A program made the position numbers and the translations under genes. From NCBI RefSeq assembly GCF_042242105.1, contig NC_092028.1:12013338-12077337 (forward strand): 64,000 nucleotides of DNA, given 5' to 3'. This stretch comes from Pempheris klunzingeri (taxonomy: Eukaryota > Chordata > Actinopteri > Acropomatiformes > Pempheridae). Numbering within the stretch: position 1 is the first letter of the stretch; every line of letters starts with the position of its first letter. The notes beneath the pieces are model-generated. The model was given only the letters and a program-made list of their open reading frames with translations, was not told where the DNA came from and ran no database searches. Below are positions 26,794 to 50,173 of the stretch, in pieces.

Positions 26794-29700
26794 TTAGATG
26801 TTTCTTCCCCCGTTGATGACGTTACCTCCTGGAGGGGCGATGTGGATGGAGTCCAGAATGGGCCGCAGTATCTGGCCAAACGGTCTGGAGATGGAAGGAA
26901 GAGATTTGATTCAACATTTTAAACTGAATCATAGCACAATAACTGCATAGTTTTTCAGGCTTAAACCACACATTTACACCCTATTCCTCTGTTTTCATGT
27001 TTTACATTAAGTCTTTCCATTTAAGGTATTCCATTTCATTGGTCTCACAATTGTAACTTTAATACATCCACCCAGCAGCTACCATATAAATTGTGTGTCT
27101 CATAATTTTCACAGTAGTAGCTAGGGCTGCCTGTTTTCTCCTAGATGCAGCAGAGTCACACTGAATTTGCAGCAGCACTTGTGTCTGCCATATGACCAGT
27201 CATGTGGCGGCTAAAAAGAGATCAAAAGCACAAGTCCCTCTAGTGCCCGGTATAAAAACTCATCTAAGCGCTGCAGCACGTCAACTTTTCAGCTCACTTG
27301 TTAGGTTTGAGATCTGTGCAACTCGATTCAAGGCTGCGTGGCGCCTTGTGTTGAAACTGGCAGACTGAGCTGCAGACTCACGTGGAGAGGACTTCAGATG
27401 GAAGGTCGGTGATGTAGGAGGGGATGTGCTTGCCAGTCAGGAACTGAGCCACCTCGTTGGTGAAGGTGTTGCAGTTGTGCTCGAACAGACGATACCTGTC
27501 ACCTCTGCACCAGCAAAAGGATAGAAGAGAGTTAATGCGTCAAATAGCAGCTTTCATGCATCGTGGCCAGTCAGTCACAAGTATAGAATTTATTGCATCT
27601 GCTTTTAAACATTATATTTTCTGTATGAGGAAGATAAGGTTAACGGCTACTCGACCTGTATGTGCTTTCTCCCAGGGAAGAGAGGTAATCCATGAAGATC
27701 TCCTCAGACACTTCAGTCTCCCCCAGCTCTACCACAGTGTCTGGAGGACCGAGCATTGTGCCGCCCTGACAAACACACAGCAGACAGACTGAAAAATGTC
27801 TCACAAAGTTTACACATTATATTTGAGCTACTGAGAAGAGTCAATGGTGTTTTATTGGTCCAGTAGTTACTGTCTCTGAAGAAGTGGGAAGGAACTTTGC
27901 TACACACATAAATTTCAGAAGTCTGAGGATGAACTGAACTTGATTTTCAAAGATGAATTCGTAGCACTTTAATCTCAACACCCTCTGTGATCATGCATTG
28001 CAATCAAGTAGCTTCAGGGGTGGAAAAAATCTCCAAATAGCATTTTTTCTTTGTTAGGGCGTTCCTCCGATTTGTGTGGATAATTGCTGAAAGCTAGATT
28101 ACATCAAGGGAAGACAATGGCAGCACAGTTGGAACAGTGTCTGACTGCAGAAAAAATGTTCAGCTATCTAAAACATCAGATTTTATCAGTCCCTCTGAAT
28201 TACAGTGCGACAGTGGTTTTTCCGCCATTTTGCACAATTATGTAGAAAGACGTTAATCTCGGGGAGGCTAATTTACCAGTTTCTGCCTGTTCTAGTTTAG
28301 CATATTTATTATTTTATATAATTCTTGAAAAGACCAAAATCAACTGTGCATTCATCCTGCAAACAAGTTTTCATCAGTGTAGCCAAAACCTGTTATATCT
28401 TACTCCTCTCTGCCCATTAAAACACAATGAGCCATACTGTCGCACTGTGTGACAGGTTCCTTCATTACAGTGAACATGGGCACTGTAGTTTACTTTGATC
28501 CAACCCCACATACACTGTCCTGCTGCCCGAACGCACCAATTATGTATTAATCCATGGCTGGAAACAGTGCTTAATACAAAAAAAAAAAAACCTATTTACT
28601 CTTGTTTGATTGATGTTTGATAAAAACTACATTACCCAGCTGGTTTTTATTTTTTTTAAATGAAACAACAGTATGTATTTGTAACACAGAAAGGGAAAGA
28701 AGTTGGTGGTTTTGGTTTTTTGATGCAGTTTGTAAACAAGAAAACATCTTTAAAAAAACGCCAGCCTCGTCCTTTAAAAAGTAGTCTGGGAATTACAGAA
28801 AATCACTGAGGCAGATTTTAAAACGCCATCACAAATTTGGCAATGAAAGAGCACGCTGATTTCTCATTCGGTGGTATGCCTAGAGGCTTTTATAACTGGA
28901 AACATCTCAAAGCAATGAACTAGAAACCTGATATTGTGATAGTCTTCCACATGACAGCATTTTAATACGGCTCCTGTAAACATACAGCTCGTATTAATTT
29001 TAGGGATTTTGTTTTAGCAGAACTGTACTTTATGAGTTGATGAGACAAGTGAAGCAGCAATGAATGAGTCTTCTTGTTACAGACTCACCGGTGAACAGCT
29101 GGAGATTCCCTCCCCTCCGAAGAAGAACTCATCACCGTATGCCACTATAGCCGTGTGCCTGGAAGAAGGGCACAAAATTATCACGGGGTAAATTCGGGTC
29201 AGGATCACAGAAGATTAGCCAATTTTAGCCAATTTCATCTATTTTATCTTGCAACCCACTGCCTCTTTTCTAAATAACTAGTTGGCAAACCAAATAACTC
29301 AGATGTTGCTAACATCTGAATAAATAATGCACTTCAACAGATAAATCCAAACTTGATTAATGTGTTATTTTGTGATAAAGTGTCGCAACTCACTTTTATC
29401 CTATAACTCCCCCTTTCTACTTTTCATGAATGACTTTAGGCCAAATTCAGAACAAACAAATAAAAACATCCCGCACCACGAAATAGAACACTGACAAAAA
29501 CAGCTACTGGCATTGTGTCTAATTATGTCCCTATGTCTTAGAAGGGATTTTTCAATGCCTATTCTGTGTGCTTTGGGACCAGAAATGGGTCACTGGCCTA
29601 CAGCTGCTGGATCCACACATTACAATGTTTTTATGAGTCAGGAGGTCTGACTTTTGGGTCTAAGGCAAGCCAGCTGTCAGAATAGCAGAAAGAAGATTCA

Positions 29701-30290
29701 TACCAGATTCCATCCAGTTGCTTTCCTGCAAGAAAAGGGGGGGGGAAAACAGTGAGAAGGAGGAGGTGGCTCTGCACAAAGTAAAGCACTTTTGGTTGAC
29801 AAATCCTACTGAGGACCTTTGACCCATTCCTTAGGATGAAGGCTCATAAAATCAATCCCGCTTTAGAGTATAATAGCAAAATAAAAGACTAAAACATAAA
29901 CTACACTACACCGGATATTCAGATGTTTCTATGTCACGAAATTAATTTGCAAGAGAATGTGGAGACTTTATTTACGAAATGATGAATGTATGAATTGTAT
30001 GGTAGAAATAAAAAGTTGAAATAATAAACAACTAGACCTTGACAGCTCAGTCATATATCAGCACACTGCTATGTAATAACGACATAAAAGAGACATTACA
30101 AGGCAAGCCAGAGAAGGCATCCCCACCCGGTATTTGTTATTAGTTATCACTTATTTGTCCCCAAGGCCAGGCTGCATCGGATTTTTCATCTGTACTCACC
30201 TAACATGATGGGACTGAGGCTGCGGGCCATTCCTCTCGATAGATCGTAAATATATAGTTGCACATTGTATCGCGTAGTACTCTTATCCAT
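26794..30290 (-). CDS. desi1: DESI1, deSUMOylating isopeptidase 1 (PPPDE family), complete, 6 exons
   Basis: Exons in transcript order: 30290-30200, 29725-29704, 29158-29089, 27765-27656, 27504-27382, 26884-26794. All introns are GT-AG and the phases join without a break to give 507 nt, or 168 aa plus TAA, the length of human DESI1. The start [20 protein letters not shown] leads into [20 protein letters not shown], followed by W38-H39. His39 and Cys109 (in [11 protein letters not shown]) form the catalytic dyad known for the PPPDE papain-like fold. The C-terminus [14 protein letters not shown] then [20 protein letters not shown] is also typical of the family. The family removes SUMO from selected substrates; human DESI1 is cytoplasmic and nuclear. 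Exon 2 is a 22-nt microexon, so gene finders may miss it. The gene diverges from FLII just upstream. Whether this is the fish a or b paralogue cannot be decided here. Confidence 0.95.
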
Positions 30291-31017
30291 AGTGAAAAGT
30301 CCAAAATAGCTATTTTATTTTGCTGATGGCAGGCTAGGCTAGGTACATTTAATGGCACAGCTGAGTGGGAGGGTCTATGACTGATGTCATCGCGTCTAAA
30401 AATACGTTCAATCTTGCTTTCAAAATAAAAGCTTTACGAGAGCGGTACATACAGTACACAGCGAGCTTTCTTGAGAAAAAGCTTTATTTTGAAATAAAAG
30501 TGTGTCTTTTCCGGTATCACCCTCGTTATCTCTATATGACTTGACACAATCTGCAACAACAGATTCCTCGGTTTTCTTGTTGCAAGTGTGCGATTAAAGA
30601 GATTTTCACGAAGAAATCGACAGCTCGATATCCCTTAAACTGCCTCAGACAAAAGTCCTGAGACTGTAATCTTGTCATAATAAGGCCCCACACCGGTAGA
30701 AGATGAAAAAAGGGGGACACAAGCTGTCGTCAAAGCTTTTAAATATCGCAGCTGATCGACCAGCAAGACCTTATTCCAAAGTGGGACACCCACACGTCCG
30801 TATATGTGTTGTAGTCTCTGGTGACCACTGGATGGCGCAGTACAAACACGATTATAACTTTCCGAAGCACGGGGGGGCGGTAATGCACCTCAAACGGTGC
30901 TTGTCGATTGTAAATTAAAAATCAAAAGAAGAAGAATAGTCTGCCAGCCACAGCCCTCCCTGCTGCTGCTAGACCAAAATAGACAGTTGAGGGCTGAGCA
31001 GCTGATATCTACCAGAA
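30291..31017. promoter_or_regulatory. Shared head-to-head promoter region of DESI1 and FLII
   Basis: Only 727 bp separate the DESI1 start codon (minus strand) from the FLII start codon (plus strand). Both 5' UTRs and any promoters must therefore lie here, unless non-coding first exons exist elsewhere. No convincing TATA box is placed for either gene. The part from about 30823 to 30935 (ggcgcagt, a G-run, GGCGGTAATGCACC, ending in AAAGAAGAAGAA) looks like the end of an interspersed repeat rather than unique promoter sequence. A bidirectional promoter is inferred from geometry, not from motifs. Confidence 0.6.
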
Positions 31018-42963
<11,946 letters not shown>

Positions 42964-44655
42964 ACGGGGACGCTCACGCTCGCGCACAGAAACGCTCACA
43001 AATGAATCCAATTTAATCGCTGCCATGCAATTTTCTACCAGTGAGGAGATGACGATGCCTATGCCTCTCCCAGCTTTACCCTGAGCTCTGATTCGCTCCC
43101 CTGCTGTTCAAACAGCCTCCTGACCGACACGTTCAGTCAGTCTGCCTACAAACACAGAACAAAGCTGGACAGATTTCAGTCCAGCGTCCTAAATCAGTGA
43201 AAGTTCTCCTGGTTAAGAAGCTGTTACTTGTCTGTTGCACAAATCGCAAAATATCCCTTTTTTTTATTAGCAGAAAGTCTGAATACAGTTGTTAACTGAA
43301 AGAAGAGTTATGTTTTGAGATAAAAAAAGAGGTGTACAGAGGCTTTATAAAAACCCAAAGGGAGGTGAATCCCCGAACATATCGATCTGTTGTGCTGCTT
43401 CCACGTGGCTCGTGCTGCATGGTCAATAGTTTTCAGTGGAGGAGTTCTAAGCGCTCATTACTGTAGGAGTCACTCCGCCATGCTTAGTGCCATTTTGACA
43501 TAAGACCTGTATTTGTCACATACACAGTTATACACAGTACAATGTGCTGTGTTATGTTCTATGTTTGCGCAGCTCGTTTGAAGCAGTCCAAGGCAGATAA
43601 GTCGATTTTACAGTTTGTACTGTTTTTTGTTTTTTTTCTCCATCATTGAGGGACTGATCAGAAAACAGCACTATTATTGTTTTGTTTTTTCTGAGGAATG
43701 TTGGTTTATACATATTTTTTTGTTTCGTGGATTATACATGTTGTATCTGTGTGTCTGCCCCACGCGCCTTCATCCAATTGGGGACGGCCCCCCTCCCACA
43801 GTCTGTCTGGTCGCTGCGCTCGCCTCCTCTAACTTGTCAGCTGACAGGGTTTTTCATGTCGAGACGCTTTGGACAGTCGTTTGATTTGCCACGTGAAAGT
43901 TACAGTTACATTTGTTTGGCCAAAGAAGTCCTGGGAGCAAGTTAGAGATGGTGAGCCAGAGCCTCGTTGTATGTTCAAGTTTAAGGACAGATGTTCCAAT
44001 GTGCAATCAGTAGAATCCAGGAGATACTAAAAGTAATACTGTACTCCACTTGTCAAAATGTTTATTTTCTTGCTTTTCAAGAGCAGAAAAGCTGAGGAGG
44101 TTCTTTCCAAACTTGAGTGAAGTCATTTTTGAAAAAGGAAATGTAGGATGTTTAAAGTCCTCCAGGGATAAGAATTGGACGCTGCTTTCTTTTTCAAACG
44201 TGTTTCTCGTCTTTATTTGCTCATTTTAATGGGAGATATTTTGCACCATTTGAGAGGCATATCTTAAATAAATGTAGTGACTTCTGATTGCACTGATCTC
44301 AGGTCAGCCGCCTGGTTAACAGGAGCTATGATCCGTTAAACCTGTCCCAGATCAGTGCCTCCAGGGTCAGCGTTGTGAGCACAGAACTGCTGCCTGTGAT
44401 CATGTGACCTGTATAGTCGGCAGGCATTGGTCCAAGCAAAATATCTATATTCTCAAATGGCTGCGACTACCATCGTTTTCTTTCTACTTTATTCTCTGGG
44501 GTGAATAGTACGCCTGGTAGTGCGTCTGAGTCCTACACACACACACACACACGTGTTAGTGTGTATATGAATATGTGCACATGCTCCTGATGCCACCTGC
44601 AGATGCTTTATTTATGTATTTTATATAAAAATAAAATGTCACATAACACTTCAGT
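42964..44655 (+). other. flii: FLII 3' untranslated region with two candidate poly(A) signals
   Basis: About 1.7 kb follows the FLII stop codon without another gene. AATAAA occurs at 44267-44272 and at 44630-44635. The second is followed by a T-rich segment (GACCTTTTTTCTC) of the kind found downstream of cleavage sites, so a 3' end near 44650 is favoured. A short (AC)n tract is at 44536-44552. Ends are inferred. Confidence 0.5.
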
Positions 44656-45704
44656 CATCTGACCTTTTTTCTCATGTACATCATTTTACATTTAAAGGTC
44701 CTGAACACTCACGTGGGTGTTTTGGTCAGACTTGTGAGGCAAATATTCAATAGAAAATTTCTTGGACCAGTGACGTCCTGCAGCTGCAGCCACAGGCAAG
44801 AAATGGTACAACAAAACAGCGATATTTAATTAATTTTTTTTTTTGGTTTATTTTTGAGTTACATAAATGAAATTGAACAATAAGGTTTGGAAGCGTTTGG
44901 AAGCAGATTTTGTCACATTCAGAGCGAGCTGTTAAGATTACTGGCTGCTGGCAGTCGCTCCACATTTAGTCACCTGAGTCGCATCAGTTTGAGCTGAAGA
45001 CAACCAGATTGAAAATTAACACAAAGGTGTAGAGGGTCTCAAAAATTATGTAATAAATATTTTATCTTCATTATACACACACGATTCTATAGGACACAAA
45101 TTCAACCAAATTGTATCAACTGTTACCCTTCATGAGTGATGGATAAGATCTACATTATTTGGCAAGAAAGTGAGAGTAAACATATCCAAATATGTTCATG
45201 TATTTTGTAGTGGTAACCGCGGATTGAAAAAAGGCTCCATTCAGATCTAAATAAGCATGAACAGTCCTGCTGAACTTTCGGTCACCATTTTACACTCAAA
45301 ACAAAAAATGTCTTGATTTGCATTTGGTGTAAATTCAAAGTTTTGAAATAGTTTGTACTTGGAGGGTTTTTGATCTATTTTTCTTTGATTTATTTTTCTT
45401 TTTATGAGGCATGAAAAAAATGGTTTCAGCACTTACATTGTGTTCACTAACATGTTTCCTAAACAGAATTTTTTTTTTTAAATAATTTGACAAAAACCTC
45501 TGACCAGTACCGGTTCAAATGTTGCATATTTTGCATAATTTAAAGATAAAAGGTTGAAAGTCATGATACAAAAAAGTGTTGTATTAGGGTCCAAATTGAT
45601 CTACCCTAGTTTAAATTTGATGGAATACATTTTGGCCACCCTTCGCTAAATTAGTGAGGTTTGTTCCTCTTTAAGTCTTAATCACACAGCTGACGAGCGA
45701 ATAG
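44656..45704. other. Intergenic gap between convergent FLII and LLGL1 3' ends
   Basis: About 1 kb of AT-rich sequence with T and A runs (for example 44829-44843). I see no ORF, RNA gene or mobile element here. It is defined by the inferred poly(A) sites on either side, so either transcript could extend into it. Confidence 0.4.
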
Positions 45705-48700
45705 AGATAAAGAGAGTAAATAATTTTATTAACATTCACAATTCTTCATCAGCCAAAATGCTAAATGACCCAATTAAAATCCTACACACAAAACTGAACA
45801 ACAAAGTAGAAACAAATTCATCTTAATTGTGTAATTAAAAAAAAAAAAAAAAAAAAAGGTAAATCGTGCCAGCTGTGGCATCAAAGGGTTAATTATTTGA
45901 GTCAACCAGAGCACCAAAATCAGCTAACACAAAAGTAAAAAAAAAAAAAAAAAAAAAGCATTAACATGGTTTCTACCAGTTGAGCTACATTAGTTAATAC
46001 TGAGGTCCCTTTTTTACTTTTTATTTTACGTGACTTGATCAAAAAGCTTGAATACTGAGCGGCAGATTCTACAAAGTTCTAACGTTTGGCTCTATCGTCG
46101 GCTCGCCGTTATAAACCTGTCGTCTAGGTGTGGGTACTGGATATAGTTTCGTTTTTACACAGTAAAACTTTTTTTTTTCTTTTTTTTCTTCCATTTTTTA
46201 AAAAGGGTTAAAAATACTGGTGATCAAAGCTCTGCATCTAGCCAATATTACCCAGAATGCACCGATTCACAGAAACCCAAAAACAGACATCTCCTGGGTG
46301 CATCGTAGTACACAGTACATTACACTTAGCATTCGGACTGACTTTGCTTCCCTTGCCACACTTCCCTGAGTCCCGTCAAAGAGATTTTTCTGCATGAGAT
46401 GGTGTATCGCTACCGAAGGAGGGAGGATTTAACCACTGAAGGCTCCTCATTCTACCACATTCTTCACCTTCTTTACTTAGAACGTTTTTCTTTGTCATCA
46501 AGCCTGATTTTATCAAACTGGAGCAGAGTTTTAGGAAAAAAAACAAAAAAAAAACTACACTAACACTGATCACAGATGCTCCACTGACGTCGCCGAGGCT
46601 GCTTACAGAATTGGCTACCAGTGTCTCGTACCGTTATGACCTCCATGTTAGACTCCTGGGACATCAATCACCTCCCACCTCCTCCTCCCGTCACCTAATT
46701 TGCACTTGCCTGATAAGGACAGAGTAGAGAGATAAACTCAGACCATGCATTTAGTAATTAAAAGGCATTTTCTTTTTTAAAAATGTCAAAAATATGATTT
46801 TCCTCTAAATCCACAGTACCGCCTTTGCTTCCCTCTTCACCAGCCGGTTCTCTGAAGTCTCCACTCTTACATCCCCATTCTATGCCATTCAAATATCTTT
46901 ACTTCCTCCAAAAGCCATACAAAACATCTGTAACAGAGCAGCAGTCTTTGTGATACAAAACACCTTCACTATCCCTGCACCCTTTTTTTTTTTTTTTCCT
47001 TCAACACCACCAGAGTAGACGGAGAGCTTCTTAAAACCTTGGTGGTGATGTGCTTTGTGTGTAATAACATTTTGGCTCACTGGTTTGGAAACCAGTTCAT
47101 TTCTGCGCCCATTTGTGACCCAGACGGGACACTGGGTGAAGGAATTCAACTGCCCTTAATGGCACCCACGAGGGGGAAGAATACAAATGCTACAGCTTTC
47201 CGTACTCAAATATTCAAAATACTTCATGTGCTGGTCCTGCTCTGTAAAATACTCCCGTTCAGTCTCTGCTGGATGTTCCTCAGTTTGTAACCACGGGACA
47301 TTCGCAGGGCTGTGGTGGTGTTAAGCAGCGTGCAGGCCAATTTAACACATCCACTAGTGTGCACGAGGAATCAATAAGCGCGTTTGGTGACAGCGCACCA
47401 GTTCCAGTTCCAACTGTGGAGAAATCTCAGAACCTGATCCTGGCCCGCCACAAAACTGTGGGTAGAAAAAAACAAAAAACAAAAAACAAAAAACCCCCAC
47501 AGAAACATCACCGGTAGGTTTCCTATGCAGAATGTAACAGCCCGTTCCGAGACTGAGCCGAAGTCATTACGCCTGGAAACCACCCTGTAACCATCACGTC
47601 ACCAGGGGACGAGCCGAGGAGGAACCGTCGCACAATACATCAAGATGGACGATGGAAATTCCAGTTTTCAGTTCTTGAAATCGGTGTCATTACCTCCTCA
47701 TCCGTCCAGGCCGTGCCAGGCCGGCTGTCCGTGTCTCCACGTGGGAGAAAATGTCACGTGTCCAGAGTGGTTACAGAAGATTTCGTTCTTCCAGAGCGTG
47801 GAACCACAACGAGAGTCTAAAACGTTGTCCCCTTCGTTCATTTCCTCCCAGGTGGTGCCAGGCTAACGGGAAAGAGCAGGGTGCTGGCTGGGGGCTCCAC
47901 AGTGGGCTGATGGGAGATGTTTGTGGTCCAGCACTGAAATCCAGTCCATCCAGACCACCTGAGCCCCTCCCTGTAATACTTCAACAACGACCAGAGGACA
48001 GAATGAGTCATTTTGTTTGTGTTAGAATTCACGGCTGCTCCAGTGCTCACATGAGGACAAAACACTGCAGACAAAAAACAAGCTCAGCGAGAAACAATTT
48101 AAATTGATGAGATTTAACAAATGACACAGTTATCATCTACAAGCGAATAGTATAATTTACCTTATTTTTATAACTATTAGTCTATTAATCAATTGATAGT
48201 GAGAAAAACACTCTGCCCTTATTGATGTACAGAATGCAGCGTCTATCTGCATTAGCTATATTTCCAGAAGGCACCAGCAGAGGGCGCTAGAGAACTTAAA
48301 ATGTAAAGAGGAGTCCTGTTGACTGACTGCACTCAGAGACGGCTCCTGATTTATTACTCCTGAGAGCGCAAACAGCAATGCAAGTGACTGTGTGCTGGTT
48401 ACCTGCTCCGCACTCGTCCAGTCATTACTTTAGAACGAGTAATGCTTTCACATTTCAGTCAGTTCGCTTATAACTGTCAACTCTTTTGCCAAATCCAGTA
48501 CTTTTTCTTTAATATCTTGTTCGTGTAAGAGAGCACGGGGCATGTGTGCTGGTAACAGCTGAATAAAAGCTGTGATCCTCACAGTAAACGGTCGACACGA
48601 CAAGTTTTGGATTTAAGTGGATAAAGTTGCTTGTTCCACAGCAGGGTCACTTCCAGCTAGTAAAAAACTGAACGTAACACAATAAAATAAGTAATGTGAG

Positions 48701-49077
48701 GAATTTAATCTGGTACAATGAATAAAGGGGATACAAAAAAAAGGAAGAAGAAGAAGAAAAAAAAAAAACACCCTGAGGTGCATTACAAGCACAAGTCTGC
48801 TTAGTGCAGAAGATTTCTGCTCGGTTGGCTTTTCAAAGACACAGAGTGGGAGGAAAACAGAGTGGAGGGCTTGTTATTGGAATGCAGCGCTCAGACAGAA
48901 CAAGTCTTTGATGTTTGCACACTCTGGACCAGCTCCATTAGAAACAGGTGTGTGTGTGTGTGTGTGTTGTGTCTAAGAAAGTGTGCGCTCGTGCATCTGC
49001 TCCTGCTGGTCTTTCTGTGTGACTTTACGGAGGAATATTCACACTAGTAACCGTTTCGGAGTACGTTTCTCACCTGT
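45705..49077 (-). other. llgl1: Probable long LLGL1 3' untranslated region
   Basis: No coding exon is recognisable between the LLGL1 stop and the FLII side. A minus-strand AATAAA (plus TTTATT, 45725-45730) would end a 3' UTR of about 3.3 kb. The stretch contains A-runs at 45838-45857 and 45937-45957, a (CAAAAA)n tract at about 47465-47494 and a GAA/A-rich tract at about 48736-48769. An unrecognised minus-strand gene or a shorter UTR cannot be excluded. Confidence 0.4.
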
Positions 49078-50142
49078 TCAGTTAATGAGGATGCCGGTCG
49101 AGCGTCCCTCCTCCTCTTTAATGTTCTTTAGGTTGTTCTCTGCCTCGTCCACAGTGCTGCACACACACAAACCACAAAGTTAATGCTCGTCGGTAAAAAA
49201 AACGTGAAGGCTAGCGATTCATTCGAAACAGTGCGAGCCGCGTGTACGTGTACACAGAAATGCGTATGCCTACGTTAGGAAATCCCTGACGTCCTCCACA
49301 GTGAGCTCTCCGGTGGAGTCGAGGGTGAGGTCGGCACAGCTGAGGGGGGAGTCCAGCGGGGTGTCCATGATGGGAGAGGACATGGTGCTCGGAGGCTCCT
49401 CTGTCTGACCTGTGAGGGACAAACCCGCAGCATGTTTCTACATCTGGGTGACTGATGGCACTAACTGGCTCTGAAAAGTTTCCCAGTAATATCAGATTGA
49501 GTTCATACAATTTTGGGGAGCGGTTTAAAAACACGGTTTGGTTACAGTGGACTCAGTGAAACAATCTGTCACACATTTAAGACCCCAACAACGAATGTAA
49601 TGAAGATGAACAACAGCAGTGGTTCAGCAGCAGAACAAAGACGGCTCATTTTACTGGTTGAAGCTCTGAGTTCAAACACGCCGGTTTCTTCTTAGTCCAA
49701 ATGTTCACATTTTACTTACATTTTCTCCTTTCCCTTCCTCTTTAAGAAAGAAAACATTTCCCATCAAAAAGAGCCACAAGCCAAATCTTTTAAATCTGTA
49801 CTTTCCCCCCGTTGTATGGTGCGTTCATACTTTAAGTATTTAAAAAAGGAAAAAGCATTTAAACCTTTTCTGATGTCAACATAGGACGTTCAGAGTAACA
49901 GGTGAAAGTCCTTCTGGGACATAAACAAATCCTCCTCCGGTCTCCACAACAACCATCAAGTCCTGCCAGGGAAGGAGGTGCTGGGCAGGAGAGGCAACTG
50001 AGGCATACTGAATGGTTACCATGGAGACTGCAGGGGAACCCCTGCAAGGCTTGCTCGGAGTTGAAGAGGTTCAGAGAGAGAGAGGTGGAATAGACAGGGG
50101 GAACGAAATAACAAGAGGAGAGAGAGGGAGCGAGGAGAAAAT

Positions 50143-50173
<31 letters not shown>

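Noticed and set aside
30703..30918. 71-aa ORF in the DESI1/FLII intergenic region, a possible small protein
   Set aside because: It overlaps the repeat-like promoter segment, has no recognisable homologue and ends just before the FLII start. Without expression evidence it is not supportable.
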